From Cranoglanis bouderius (lineage: Eukaryota; Chordata; Actinopteri; Siluriformes; Cranoglanididae): 64,000 nucleotides of DNA. This document shows, one piece after another, positions 1 to 11,445 of the stretch (positions within the stretch are counted from its first letter, which is position 1; each line of letters begins with the position of its first letter). The stretch lies in assembly GCA_023630585.1 (NCBI GenBank), contig CM042560.1, positions 6,732,501 through 6,796,500 on the forward strand, given 5' to 3'. The notes beneath the pieces are model-generated. The model made no database searches. It saw nothing but the letters and a program-made list of their open reading frames with translations, and was not told the DNA's origin. The position numbers and the translations under genes are program-made.

Positions 1-540
1 TAGCTGCACATGTTCGACCACATACCCTCTCTGTCTCTCCCTCCACCCTGTGTGTAGGTGTGGGTGAGGACCACCCCAGGGTAAAAGGCCGAGTCGCCCA
101 GGGTCCTGTGGTGTGTAAGAGTGTGTTCCATGAGGCCATGGGTTGCCTCACTGGTTTTTATGGTCACGAGGGCCCCGAGCCAAGACCTCTTCTCCTCTGT
201 TCAACAAACACGGCAATCTGTGCGCCAGATGAGTGAGGGTTTAGAGGCTCCTCTCATATATTTTTCTCTCTTTCCCAGCGTTCCCGTCTTCCACCATCAT
301 CCGTCACACCGATCTGAGGGATTCCTGCCTTGTTTTCTTGCTGTCACACTGCTCCGTGTGTTATTTACAGCTCGACACATCAGTCCTGAGAGTGCATGCA
401 GCATGAGTGACACAGACACACACACGCAGACGCATCATGCCATTTGTTATCACCATGGAAACCCCATGTGCACAAGGCACCAAGGATATTTTTAAGCTTT
501 CAAAACAAAGGTGAGAGGGAGAGAGAAAAAGTGAGACAGC
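1..540. other. left edge, no confirmed gene
   Basis: Repeat-free and moderately GC-rich. A frame open from a possible acceptor (AG 56-57) to about 236 is noted but not supported. Nothing else recognisable. Confidence 0.5.
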
Positions 541-541
541 G

Positions 542-596
<55 letters not shown>
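541..596. repeat. (GA)n microsatellite
   Basis: About 26 GA units. Confidence 0.9.
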
Positions 597-864
597 AATG
601 CTAAGTGCAAACAGATGGACATGATATATCCTTTCCCGGCTGTTGCTGGGAACCACCTGTCCACTGCTGCTTTTTCCGCTGGGAAGGATCGAAGCAGAGC
701 GCTTATCAGGTGTGACCTGCTCCAGATCAGCAGATCAGAAGAGCTCTGAGAGGGGGAGACAGGAAGTGACCTTGTAAGAGCTAGGGCCAAATATCTCAGC
801 ATCTCTCTCTCTCACACACGCACACATACACACTTCGTCACTCTATTTCCCTCTCTCATTCCCC

Positions 865-868
<4 letters not shown>

Positions 869-953
<85 letters not shown>
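869..953. repeat. (CT)n(CA)n compound microsatellite
   Basis: CT runs to about 924, then CA to 953. Confidence 0.9.
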
Positions 954-1488
954 CAACAGTCTGCCATGTTTTTTTGTGGCATATATATTCCTTAGTTTCC
1001 AAGGTGACACAAATTTCCCTAACCCACTTACTGTCTTATTAATTTCACCTCTATCTTTGAAGGATATCCACTATATCCAAAAGAAAGAACTGAAGAGGAG
1101 AAGATCATCCTCCTCGCTGAATGCCAGTAAAGAAAGCCTACTCTTTAAAGTATATTTAAACTGAAATCACATAAAAGCTCAAACAAAATAGACTGATAAA
1201 AAGCAGGGATCAAATGAGAGCTAGTAATGTGATTTTAATTACATTTGTTTTTTAGTAAACATTAATGTAATAGTTTAAAAAATAAAAAAAATTAAAAAAA
1301 ACATTTTCACTCAAAACATTCATTGATCTGCCATTTTAAGTATTTGAAGAATATATTATTTTCATTTTTGTGGATGGAAATAAAAACAAAATTTCACCAA
1401 TAGAATTGAGAGGACCAAAGGATTCAGAACACATAAGATTGCCATAAGATGTAAGCCAAAATGTAGTTATAGCAACTGTGGGTGGATT

Positions 1489-1521
<33 letters not shown>

Positions 1522-1729
1522 ACAGTTCCCTGCACAATACATACAATACAATACATACCAAATGTTATGATACTCGGCCATTCACATAACATGATAAACA
1601 TGACTAGCTGGTATTTTAGAACATATTGAGTTGTGTGCCAAGGAAAAAGCATACAGTGTTTTAGAAATTACTTTTTAAAAAACTTCTCTAAAACACTACT
1701 GTAAGGTATATAAGGTGTGGGATAAGGTG
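954..1729. other. AT-rich, nothing recognised
   Basis: Only a poly-T tract (1488-1512) and A-rich stretches. Confidence 0.5.
1488..1512. repeat. poly-T tract
   Basis: About 24 T residues. No retroposon was recognised beside it. Confidence 0.8.
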
Positions 1730-1922
1730 CACTGTATGGCCAATAATATGTGGACACAACCATTGCACCCATATGTGCCATCATCCCATTCCAGAGTTAG
1801 TCCCCCTTTTGCTGTTATAATGACCTCAACTCTTCTAGGAAGGCTTTCTACTAGATTTTGGAGCATGGCTGTGAGAATTTCTGCCCATTCAGCCACAAGA
1901 GCATTAGTGAGGTCAGGCTCAA
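1730..1922 (-). mobile_element. Tc1-like remnant, C-terminal transposase end
   Basis: The left side starts CACTGTATGGCCAATA, a degraded form of the end seen at 35315-35334 (CATATAGTG reading outward). The minus strand encodes LTNALVAEWAEILTAMLQNL and VESLPRRVEVIITAKGG, the C-terminus of a Tc1-type transposase. The rest of the element is missing. Confidence 0.75.
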
Positions 1923-2757
1923 GTGAGAACGACAGCACTAGCTATCCAACAAATTGATCAAATCATGACATTCACTGTGTGAGGATATCACACTAATGAG
2001 CGAGGTCTTAAGACACCTTTAAAGCTGTGTTTGTTAACGTGGCTCCTTAAACAACATGATCTTTAATCAACATGATCAAGGTATGGTTAGAAAGTGGCCT
2101 AGGTCAAATCATTTCCACATCATTTGGTACATGTTTATGTTTTCCTAAAATAGAAACCAGAAAAAAGAAAAACGAAAGGTTTTAAGAAAAAAAATAAAAC
2201 TAAACTCTTTTTGGTGACTTTTGCCTGAATTCAGCAATGGCAACATCCAATGGTTTTCCCAGGCCGCCACACAACTGTGCGACTTCACTAGTGTAACTGT
2301 TAGAATTCATTTTGCACTTAATGACTGTTACTCTAGGTTCATTATGAGTATTTTGATCTTGTAACTATAATTTAGGTCTTTAAGCAAAGAAAATAAAAAT
2401 GTGGATGGTAAAAACGGAGAAACAGAGAGAGAGAAACAAGGAAAAATACAGAGTGAGGCAAAATCAAGAGCATGAGCAAGATTAAAAGAACACAGGAGGT
2501 GGGAAGAGCGCGAGATTAAAAGTGACAGGAAGCAGATATGGGCTAAAAGAAAGGAAGCCAGAAAATGGGAAAGATGTGAGTGACAGAGCGAGGAAGTCAG
2601 TGTAGGAGGTAAATAGTGTTTGGAAAGAATGTGCAGCACTACACTCTAGAGCGGAGGATGGAGAGAAGGAAACGAATATCCTCCTTTCTCTTTCATCTCT
2701 ACCAAATCTCCCTGCCTTTCATGTAGGCTTCATGGCCTTATCCTCTTACCAAAGCTT

Positions 2758-2758
<1 letters not shown>
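1923..2758. other. intergenic, nothing recognised
   Basis: Purine-rich stretch at 2390-2600; no gene or repeat family identified. Confidence 0.5.

Positions 2759-2806
<48 letters not shown>
2759..2806. repeat. (GT)n(GA)n microsatellite
   Basis: GT units followed by GA units. Confidence 0.9.
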
Positions 2807-2810
<4 letters not shown>

Positions 2811-3434
2811 ATGCATGTGTGATGTCATATCCTGTTGACTGAGGGTTCTACAGGAGTTTGGTAGAAAATGTTTGTGCATCTGCCAAACACATACATCAAA
2901 GTCACACATTGTTCTTCAGTTAAAAACAAGTTCCAAGGAGGCTATTGTGTCTTAGTCATAATTCACACTTCAGTTATAACTCAGCTGCCAGGCTGGACCA
3001 CAGCAGTGGCTACGTACAAACGCAAGCCAGGAAATAATGGCGTTTTCCAGAGAACAGTGAATCGTAAAATGCTCAAGGTCTCATCCGCCTAACTTCTAGC
3101 CTTCAAACTTTGAGCGGCAGCACCAAAGTACAAAAATATCAAATTGTACTAAGAAAAAAAATTCTAGTTGTCGAAAAATGTGTTTCCCGTAGTGTTGCAG
3201 TGTTCACAGAAGATTTTTTCCTTTTTTTTGCTATGATACCTCTACCAGGTGAAATTACAACAGGGAAAACATTAGCCTTTGTTTTTGTTTGTTTGTTTAA
3301 ACGTAAGCAATATTTTTTTTTGTTTTAAATTGTAAATGAGTCACTTGATCTTGAGATATGATACAGTGCGCACCTCATATATCTAAAGGTCAGTTCAAGA
3401 TATAAAATATGTCTGAAGCAGCCAAACATTCAAT
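2807..3434. other. intergenic, nothing recognised
   Basis: Short chance frames only. Confidence 0.5.
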
Positions 3435-3826
3435 TGATAAGGGCCACACACCCTTTCCTGGGACTGAGACTTTCTAAAGGCCAAACCCCCTTCACTGGGA
3501 CTGACAATGGCCACACACCTTTCACTGAGACTGACAGGCAAAAAAGCCACACCCCCTTCACTGGGATGACTGACACAAGGGTCACACTTATTTCAATAAC
3601 ACTGAAATGCACAAAAGCGAAATCTCCTTTACTGTGGTCACAGGCAAAAAAGCCACACCTCCTTCACTGGGACTTAAAAAAGCCACACCCCCTTCACTGT
3701 GATTGACAAAGGCCAAACCCACTTCACCGTGACTGCAATAGCCACACCCCCTTGACTAGGATTGATAAAGATCGAGTCTCCGTCATTAGGACTGACAGGC
3801 ACAAAGACCAAATCTCCTTTACTGGG
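3435..3826. repeat. CACACCCCCTTCACTGGGACTG minisatellite, left block
   Basis: Tandem units of about 28-42 bases share GCCACACCCCCTTCACTGGG followed by ACTGACAGGCAAAAA or ACTTAAAAAA. The array resumes at 4052. It also gives an open frame with repeated HTPFT-like motifs, which is a by-product of the repeat. Confidence 0.85.
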
Positions 3827-4051
3827 GCAGGGTTGGCCCACATGACTCCACATGCCAAAGTGTACTCGGGCAAGACACTGAGCCCCAAGTTGCTCCCAAT
3901 GACAGACTAGCACCTTGCACGGCAGTTCTGCTGCCATTGGTGCGTGAGTGTGTGTGTGTGAATGGGTGAATGAGAAACAGTGGAAAGCGCTTTGTAGAAC
4001 TGCTAAGGTTAAAAAGGTGCTATATAAGTGAAGACCATTTACCATCTACCA
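3827..4051 (+). mobile_element. short retroposon inserted in the minisatellite
   Basis: The 225-bp insert is flanked by the 9-bp repeat TTTACTGGG (3818-3826 and 4052-4060). Its sequence (CGGGCAAGACACTGAGCCCC, AAGTTGCTCCCAATG, GAAAGCGCTTTGTAGAACTG, GCTATATAAGTGAAGACC, and a CATTTACCATCTACC tail) is that of a widespread fish SINE/LINE 3' end. Confidence 0.72.
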
Positions 4052-4200
4052 TTTACTGGGACTGAAAAAAGCCACACCCCCTTCACTTGGGATTGACAGG
4101 CAAAAAGGCCATGCATGTTTCTCTGAGACTTGAATGAAAAAGTGGGACTGAAATGTACAAAGGCTGTGCCTCATTTTACAGAAATCGACAGGCACAGAGG
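4052..4200. repeat. same minisatellite, right block
   Basis: TTTACTGGGACTGAAAAAAG, CCACACCCCCTTCACTTGGG and degraded units to about 4200 continue the array interrupted at 3827. Confidence 0.7.
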
Positions 4201-5129
4201 CCTTGTAAATATTAAGACTGATGCACCAATACTGCAGGATTCAGGACGTGTGATGGAGAAAGGCATGGATGTTTGGACTCATGAGAGACAGTGTGGCACC
4301 AGGTGCCTACTCAGAAACATTTGCAAGCATGTCTTTAAGTTCTTATATGGTCTCAAACACAAGCCCGTCTGTCCCACTGAAAGGCATGGCGGCCTGCAGA
4401 GAGACCCTGCTTGATATTTTTAATGTCGGTTCTACTCGTATGAAACATTTCTTTGAAAAAAAGTTATTTTAGAGCTCCCTGAAATGTCATGCTTAGTTTC
4501 AGTGACAGACTCAAGTCGCCCATATTTAGCCAGGTAGAAAATGGAAAGTGATATTTATCCACACAAATCTGTCACTTGTGTGAATGCTTCTACAAGACTG
4601 TGGGATAAATACATTTTTATTTTTACCCCAGATGTTTTTCCATGTCTTAGTGCTGAGCTGGCACATTGCACATTTCTCGTTCTCTCATCCAGCGGTTGTG
4701 TACTGTACGCCTAGACCATGTGCGGACACAGTAATTAACCGTATATATACATCTGTCCTCCTTTCTGTGTTTGCGTGTACCTTTTGCCATGCATGCAAAC
4801 ACACATCTAAATATAACTGCGTTCTGTTAATCACACTTTCCATTCTCACTGAGCGAAAAACAACAGCAAGGCATCCAAAGTGATCTAGTTAATCTCTCTC
4901 TATTTCTTTCCACTCAGACCTTGATGTTTTTCCAATAATTGGCAGCTGAGGTCTATTCTCCCCCATCTTCCTGCTTCTTTAAAGAGATGAATCGCTGGCA
5001 GTCGATCAAAGCTGGAGTCCTGTGTTAAGGCTGGAATGGTGCCCGAGTCGCCCGCTACCGACACGCAGATGGGCGTCAAGGGTCAGCGGCATAGTGGCAC
5101 AGCACTCACTTCCTGTACCCTACTCTGAT
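4201..5129. other. intergenic, nothing recognised
   Basis: Possibly unique sequence. ATCAAAG occurs once at about 5004-5010, far from any gene seen. Confidence 0.5.
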
Positions 5130-5131
5130 TT

Positions 5132-5215
<84 letters not shown>
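5130..5215. repeat. (CT)n imperfect microsatellite
   Basis: CT units with TGTCT and TTTCT interruptions. Confidence 0.85.
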
Positions 5216-5217
<2 letters not shown>

Positions 5218-5467
5218 TTATATCCTTTCCCACATGCTCTCTGCTCTCTCTTTGGAAATGTTTTCACCACAGGAACCTTTTCAGGAACTTTTGGCACATT
5301 CCCGTCAGAAGCTGAGATCCTTAGACATAGTCCATGTAATCGTTGTAGTTCCTGCCCCAGAGTAATACACACCAGGACCTCTTGAGGATGGAGATTGCTG
5401 TTCTGAACAAGCTTCACAAAATAACCACCTTTCTTGCCTGCCATTTTTAAAATTCTGTCTATAACTT

Positions 5468-5893
5468 GGGTAATACCCTAGCTCAGCAGGTAGCATTGTT
5501 GCCTCAAATCTCCAGGGTCCCTTGTTCAATCCTGATCTAGACTTACTGTCTGTTAAGTGTTCACATGGTTTTCCTCCAACCTCCCAAATACATTTAATCC
5601 AAAGCGACTTACATTTATCTCGTTTATAAAACTGAACAGTTGAGGGTTACGGGCCTTGCTCAAGGGCACAGCAATGGTTGGCGGTGCTGGGATTTGAACT
5701 CACAGCCTCCTAATCTGATGTCCAACATCTTAACCGCTGAGCTACCGCTACCACTGCCACTGCAAATATATGTCCGTAGGTGGATTGTCTACACCAAAGG
5801 CTCACACCCAGGCTCATACTCAGTGTTCCCAGAATAGGCTCCAGATCCACTGCGATCCTGACCAGAATAAAACACTGAAGAGGAGTGAATAAA
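5468..5893 (+). mobile_element. tRNA-headed SINE interrupted by another SINE
   Basis: The + strand starts with a tRNA-like head (TAGCTCAGCAGGTAGCATTG, then CCTTGTTCAATCCTG as box B) and continues into the usual body (TTTTCCTCCAACCTCCC ... GTAGGTGGATTG ... CTCCAGATCCACTGCGA), ending in a GAATAAA-like tail. Between CCTCCCAAATACAT and CAAATATATGTCCGTAGG an opposite-strand SINE (about 5594-5762) is inserted. Confidence 0.75.
5594..5762 (-). mobile_element. tRNA-derived SINE inserted in the SINE at 5468-5893
   Basis: On the minus strand the sequence reads GGTAGCGGTAGCTCAGCGG (box A region), GAGTTCAAATCCCAGCACC (box B), CTTGAGCAAGGCCC and a tail GTAAGTCGCTTTGGATTAAA. It is the same family as 31526-31720. 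A 9-bp flanking duplication with one mismatch is seen: CAAATACAT (5585-5593) and CAAATATAT (5763-5771). Confidence 0.8.
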
Positions 5894-6521
5894 TTGTTTT
5901 AGCTAACATGCAATTACTAACACTTTTGTCAGAAAAGCTCTGCTTTTGTTTTTACCCAAGTGAGAAATTAACAATGTTGCTGAAATATCCTATACATTGC
6001 ATCACTTACTTGCTCATTACTCAGGGTCAGGGTTCTTGCAGTGCATTAGGAATACAGAACAGGGACTGTTTCAGAACTTTTTTTAATCCCACTCATTCTT
6101 TCCCCTTCTTTTCTCTCTCTCACCTTCTTCTTATCCTCTCTCTCTACCTCAGATATACAGTAGTCAGAGCCATCAAGGAAGCACCATGGGCCGTCCACGG
6201 CTTGCCGAACCTCCACTGGTAAATATTTGCATTTCCCTTCATAATGTTTAGCAGAGCAGATCAGAAGGAAAAGGGTCATGTTAAAATACAAATGTACACA
6301 CACACATATACCTTACAGCCATGTAGCACAGTGCACGCTTGAAGGTGTTGGGGAAACAAATGAAAGCAGCCAAAACAAATATGCTTAAATAAATGGATGT
6401 GAAGAGATAAATCTACCAGCATGTGCCATTCACATGGCACATCAAGTAGCTCCTTATATAACCAGCTCCATCACTGGTACCATGGGTAGGCATTAGGGGC
6501 CTGGGCCCACCTTAGAAAGCA
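5894..6521. other. intergenic with one splice-like segment
   Basis: 6153-6218 is bounded by CTCTACCTCAG and GTAAATAT and contains CACCATGGG, but no frame is recognisable as protein. Confidence 0.45.
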
Positions 6522-6535
6522 ATTATAAATTGTAT

Positions 6536-7213
6536 CCATCAATCCATCCATTTTCTTCCACTTATCTGGGTCGGGGTGGTGGGGGCAGCAGTCTAAGCAA
6601 AGATGCCCTGACCTCCCTCTCCCTAGTCACCTCCTCCAGCTCCTCCACAGGGATTCCCAGACACTCCCAAGCCAATCTTCTCCCTGTTGGACATGCCCAA
6701 AACACCTCCTGAGGGAGGCTTCCAGGAGGCATCCTAGCAGATGCCTGAACCACCTCAACTGGCTCCTTTTGATGCAGAGGAGCAGCAACTCTACTTTGAG
6801 CTCCCCCCGAATGTCCGAGCTCCTCCAAGGCTGAGCCCAGTCACCCTGCAAAGGAAACTCATTTCCACTGCCTGTATCCGCTACCTCATTCTTTTGGTCA
6901 CTACCCAAAGCTCGTGACCATAGGTGAGGGCTGGGACATAGACTGACCGGTAAATCGATTGCTTCGCCTTTCGGCTCAGCTCTCTCTTCACCACAACAGA
7001 CCGGTCCAACATCTGCATAACTTTTGACGCTGTCAATCTCCCGCTCCATTCTACCCTCACTCACCACCAAGAACCCAAGATACTTAAACTCCTCTGCTTG
7101 GGGCAGTATCTCATTTCTGACCTGAAAGGAAGAACCCACCCTTTTCTGTATGAGAACCAGGGCCTCAGATTTGGAGGTGCTGACCTTCATCCTCATTATA
7201 ATTTATAATTAGG
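6536..7213 (-). mobile_element. LINE 3' fragment with 14-bp target duplication
   Basis: The fragment encodes on the minus strand the end of a non-LTR reverse transcriptase: MRMKVSTSKSEALVLIQKRV, AEEFKYLGFLVVSEGRMERE and SQLRWFRHLLG, then a tail with CPTGRRLAWECLGIPVEELE. Frames are broken near 7010 and 6780. The 3' end is a short GGAT-type repeat tail (seen as CCATCAATCCATCC on the + strand). A 14-bp direct repeat ATTATAAATTGTAT flanks it (6522-6535 and 7214-7227), so this is a 5'-truncated insertion. Confidence 0.88.
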
Positions 7214-7349
7214 ATTATAAATTGTATTTAGAAGCATTTTTACCTATCTTTCTTTTGTTATCTTTATTTCTTTTTTTATTTCTTATTTTCATAAGAAATG
7301 GCTATAGACATAGATAAATGTAATGGGCTGCAGTGTGTGAAAACTATCT

Positions 7350-7625
7350 TACTTAGCTTTGCCATCTTTTGGTATCTGTTTTTGTCCTGTCTCCATATAT
7401 GTTATTCTATTGTGTTAACCTTTTCCGTGTTAGTCCTTTATTAGTTTGTCTATGTATGCCCAGTTGTGTCCGTGTATCATTTTATCATCATGCTTTTGTA
7501 ACGATAAGTCAGATCCCTGTTTCCTTCCTTTTACTTCCTGGTTCCCGTTCCTCATTTCTGATTATGAATTCCCCTGCATTAAGCCTGTGCTATGACCTTT
7601 GCTATGTACTCTGATTTCAGTTCTT
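7350..7625. repeat. dispersed repeat family T, copy 1
   Basis: Shares TTACTTAGCTTTG, ATCTTTTGGT and TTCTTGTCCTGTCT-like blocks and CTATTGTGTT with 10530-10650, and a similar order of motifs (CACCTGTT..TGTGTTAGT, TTTGTAAC) with 27355-27620. Non-coding. The class is unknown. Confidence 0.45.
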
Positions 7626-7627
7626 GG

Positions 7628-8279
7628 ATTTGCTCAACCACTACTGAGTTTACACACTCTCATCCTGCCTCTTACCACACGTCACACTGTTATTATATAT
7701 TATTATTGATCGATGTGCCTGCCTTAAAAAAATTCCAAGACCCAAAATCCTTCTCAGTAATTCAGCCTCTGAGTCTGACCAGCTGGCTACAGTTTGCCTT
7801 AGCATTATTCATTCCTTGTGGGTTGAGTTTCTGTAAAATATAGATAACATCATGACTGTTAGAGACATCGTTCAAAGTGATCCTTGCTCTTTCATTTTAT
7901 GTCGTTCTTGGGAAAACGTAGCCCCTTATAAAAAAAAAAAAAAATGTACCAAATAACCCATGAAACCCTGAAAGAAGAAAACAAGAGATTACACACTTTG
8001 AAATGGGCCAATATAAAATAATTTTCACAGTGTGATTTTTTTTTACTCACAGCTCATGGTATTGTAGAGAAATTATTATGTTTGCGTTGCCCAGAATTTT
8101 AACCAAAAGGTCAGAGTGGTCAGTATCAGATGTTCAGTCTTTCATTAAACTCTTGCCAACTGAACACATTTATGAAATGGTTTCCCTAAGAATTATACAT
8201 TCAATATATTGTAACTTCAAATTCATCTAAAGTAAGAACCCTAAAAAGATATTTTTCCTGATGATGCCACAGCCATCCA
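7628..8279. other. AT-rich, nothing recognised
   Basis: A short poly-A run near 7930 only. Confidence 0.5.
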
Positions 8280-8470
8280 TGGGTGGGAGGGCTGGCATAC
8301 TCTCCCGCTCCTGTCAATCACTAGCCAATCGTGAGTGGTTGTGTGCTCATTTATGCAGAAGCGGGCAGATAGTGCTTTCCTCCAAGTGTGTTATGCTGCC
8401 CTGTGATGCAGCATGAACAGCAGTTCAGAAAGATGTAGAGATCGGCTTTAGGTTTTACATTTATAATCAG
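8280..8470. repeat. probable dispersed fish repeat
   Basis: CCTCCAAGTGTGTTATGCTG, CCCTGTGATGCAGCATGAAC and AGCAGTTCAGAAAGATG are recalled as a frequent fish repeat. Only one copy is in this window, so the call cannot be supported internally. It ends just before the Tc1 at 8514. Confidence 0.4.
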
Positions 8471-8513
8471 GTGTTGCATGAATATACAGTATTGCAATAT
8501 TTCTTGTAGAATA

Positions 8514-10030
8514 CAGTGCCTATAGAAAAGCATCATACCCTGTCATAATCCTTACCTTACCTTTTGTCACATTATACCCTGGAAATTAAAATAAATTAAA
8601 TCTAACTTTTGCCAGCTGTATTTACACATTATAACCCTCGACATCTAAGTGGAAATAACATTTTTTTAAATTCTGAACAATTAGAGTAAGCATTAAAAAC
8701 TTGCTCAAGTACAACCAGTCACTTCCCACCTGACATCAATTGCAGTGGTTTTGATTACTTCATAAGAAAACCGGCTGTTCCATGATGATTCCATTACTAG
8801 TAGTGCATGGCAATGCAAAGAATACACCATGGTTGGAAAGGTGCTTTCAAAAGGGCTCCGAGACAAAGTTGTGGAAAGGCACAAGTTAGGAGAAGGATAC
8901 AAAAAGATTTCAAAGACTTTAACTATCCCACTGAGTACCGTTCAGAGCATTATTAAGAAGTGGAAAGTGTATGGCACCACCAACACCTTGCCTAGATTGT
9001 GCCGTCCCTCCGAAACTGGATGACCGAGCCAAGAGAACATTGATCAGGGAAGCTACCAAGAGGCCAATGGCAACTTTGAAGGACTTACAAGTCCTTATGG
9101 CAGAGATTGGTCGGTCTGTGCATGTGACGACAATCTCACAAGCTTTACACAAAGCTGGCCTGTGTGGCAGGGTGGCAAGAAAGAAGCCTCTTCTGAAAAA
9201 GCTTTGCAAAAAAACACTTGGAAGATTCTAATGCCATGTGGCAAAAAGTTTTATGGCCAGATGAGACCAAGATTGAACTTTTTGGACTGAACTGCAAGCA
9301 TTATGTTTGGCAAAAACCAAACACGGCACACCACCCAAAACACACCATACCTACTGTGAAGCATGGTTGTAGCAACATTATGTTGTGGGGGTGTTTCTCT
9401 TCAGCGGGGACTGGGCAATTGGTAATTGAAGAGAAAATGGATGCTGCCAAGTACACCCAAATTCTTAAGGAAAACCTGCGGCCCTCTGCTAGACAGCTGA
9501 AGATGGGCAGGTGGTTCATCTTCCAGCACGACATCGACCCTAAACACACCGCCAAAAAAACTACACAGTGGCTTAAGGATAGGAAGGTGAATGTCCTTGA
9601 GTTGCCAAGTCAGAGCCCTGACCTAAATCCAATTGAAAATCAAAAAGCAGTCAATCGCCGCTCACCACGAAATGTGACTGAACTCAAACAATTCTGCAAG
9701 GAAGAATGGGCAAATATTCCCAACTCTAGTTGCGCAAAGCTAATAGAGACATATCAAAACAGACTGATGGCTGTAATTAAAGCAAAAGGTGGCTCTACGA
9801 AGTATTAAATCATGGGACTAATCACTTTTCCAACTCTGTTATTCTAGTTTTCTTTTTTTTTACGTTTCCGAACTGTTGCCTTTTTACGCTACTGGAATGT
9901 TGTAAGGCAGAATGTGTAAATAAAGCTGGAACAAAAAAATTTGAACATTTTTTAATGGGTTTTGATTTCAGGCTGTAAGACAAAAAAAGTGACTCTTTCA
10001 AAGGGGTATGATGATTTTCTATAGGCACTG
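8514..10030 (+). mobile_element. Tc1-like DNA transposon, structurally complete, inactive
   Basis: The element is 1517 bp long, bounded by inverted ends CAGTGCCTATAGAAAA (left) and the matching CTATAGGCACTG (right), each flanked by the TA target duplication (8512-8513, 10031-10032). It carries one transposase gene on the + strand that is broken by two frameshifts. Size, ends and TA target are those of Tc1/mariner elements. Both ends are still recognisable, so it could in principle be cross-mobilised, but the copy looks old. Confidence 0.93.
8829..9808 (+). pseudogene. Tc1-like transposase pseudogene (DD34E type)
   Basis: Reads as a Tc1 transposase in three successive frames. The first part (8829 to about 8990) holds the paired-like DNA-binding start (MVGKVLSKGLRDKVVERHK, KISKTLTIPLSTVQSIIKKW). 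The second (about 8985-9215) carries TLIREATKRPMATLKDLQ. The third (9218-9808) carries the catalytic core: WPDETKIELF (first Asp), FQHDIDPKHTAK (second Asp) and SPDLNPIEN (Glu), ending GGSTKY. Two frameshifts, near 8990 and 9215, break it. The codons after PIEN are also deleted: the usual LWRELK-like stretch is missing before AVNRRSP. Dead as it stands. Confidence 0.92.
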
Positions 10031-10032
10031 TA

Positions 10033-10529
10033 GGCTTGAGAGTAAAAAATCACATTTTGTGAGCTGTAAATTCATTGAAAATACAAAAGATAAATATAAA
10101 ATGAATAAATATAAATATAAAATGAAGTATGCACACTTTTCCCCTTTTGCTGAACATAGCTGATCAGTCAAGACATGTCTGATGTTTGAATTTTAATGTT
10201 TGAATTTTACTTTAGTTTTGTACTAGAGCTACAAGTTTAGCATTGTAGCTCAAGTTTAACATTGTGCACACTGTATGTCTAAGGTAATTTTACTGAAATG
10301 CTAAAATCAATAGCAGACTTGTTAATGTGGTATCTGACACTGCATGACACTCTGTTGTCTATAAAAATGGACAAAAGGACGTAGCAGAGTAAAAAGAAAA
10401 AAAAACGGACATAGCTCTATCTTGAAGCATAATCACTTAGTTCCTCAGCACATAGTTAGCATCAGACTCAGGTAGGCGGTGTGGTCTAAAGTTTGAAGGC
10501 ATAATTGTATATTACAGAAGAGTTTTTAG
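10033..10529. other. AT-rich, nothing recognised
   Basis: ATAAATATAAAAT repeats near 10090-10120; otherwise featureless. Confidence 0.5.
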
Positions 10530-10650
10530 TTCAAATCTTACTTAGCTTTGTCGTTCCCATGGCACTCATCTTTTGGTTTCTGTTCTTGTCCTGTCTTCAT
10601 GTTTGTTATCCTATTGTGTTCACCTGATCCACTGTAGTTCAAATTTGACT
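10530..10650. repeat. dispersed repeat family T, copy 2 (short)
   Basis: CTTACTTAGCTTTGTCG, CATCTTTTGGTTTCTGTTC and GTTATCCTATTGTGTTCACC resemble 7350-7440. Short and degraded. Confidence 0.4.
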
Positions 10651-10837
10651 TGTCTGTTTAGGTTTTTGATACAGATTCTGATAGCTATAAGCTCCCCTTA
10701 TTTGTTAACAACATTAACCTCGTAGCTCCAGTACAAAACTAAATAATTTAAGAAACAAAAAGACAGGGTGGTGTGGTGCGACATGATGCAAAGCAGAGTT
10801 ACTGTTACCACCGCAAACGTGACTATTTTCCAATAAC

Positions 10838-11445
10838 TGCATGTCCCAAAGTGTTTTTTGTTTCTTATACAACAGCATTTCGCCTACAATTTTTTATTTA
10901 TTCAAGAATGGCACAAAGTACTTTTTATCTGTTTATGGTTGTGTTAAATGTTGTGGAGCATCCACAAAACAAGTTAGTTCCTGTTATCACTTCTCTATAG
11001 ATGTCATAACATCTATAAACCATCGTAACCTCACCAGCCTCTCTTTTCTGTTAATAAGACCATGACAAGAGCTTGACATGTTACTGAGAATCTGCAAAAG
11101 CACAAAGTCCTCAGTTTTGAAGACTCCAGTGCTGGAAAGCTTAAAGGAACAGCTTTACCTCTGATTGTTACAAAGTGCTGACACTGGAGACCTTTTACAA
11201 AAATGCTAAATAAACATTTCCTTACAGAAGACTTCACCATATCAATGATTGCATACGGTTTTTAATCCCTTTATGTGCACAGTACTATGCAAGTATGTTA
11301 CTATAAAACAATAATGTATTAGAAATAGTGCATTAATATCAACCTATGATTTGCCTTGTGGCTGGAACTACTGTCAAAGCTGCTGTTATAGAAAATTAAT
11401 CAACACCTTCTGACCAATCAGATTCAAGAATTCAACAACAAAGTG
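10838..11445. repeat. dispersed repeat family R, copy 1
   Basis: About 600 bases, from GTCCCAAAGTGTTTTTTG through TAGTTCCTGTTATCAC, GTGCTGACACTGGAGACC and GAAAATTAATCAACACC to CTGACCAATCAGATTC. Six copies share these blocks in the same order. There is no coding potential; it is probably a non-autonomous DNA transposon. Confidence 0.72.

Noticed and set aside
58..236. Frame open for about 59 codons after an acceptor-like AG at 56-57
   Set aside because: No matching donor in frame is convincing, there is no recognisable protein, and the window edge prevents checking upstream.
3434..3706. Open frame with repeated HTPFT-type motifs
   Set aside because: The repeat comes from the minisatellite, whose unit length varies and shifts frame. 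There is no start context or splice support.
3435..4130. CRISPR-like appearance of the repeat array
   Set aside because: Units vary, there are no constant spacers and no cas genes, and this is a vertebrate genome.
5478..5545. tRNA gene
   Set aside because: The A and B boxes belong to a SINE head and no cloverleaf can be completed. The same applies near 16510, 31530 and 42410.
6153..6218. Exon with good splice signals and CACCATGGG
   Set aside because: None of its frames gives a recognisable peptide and no partner exon was found. It may be a non-coding transcript exon.
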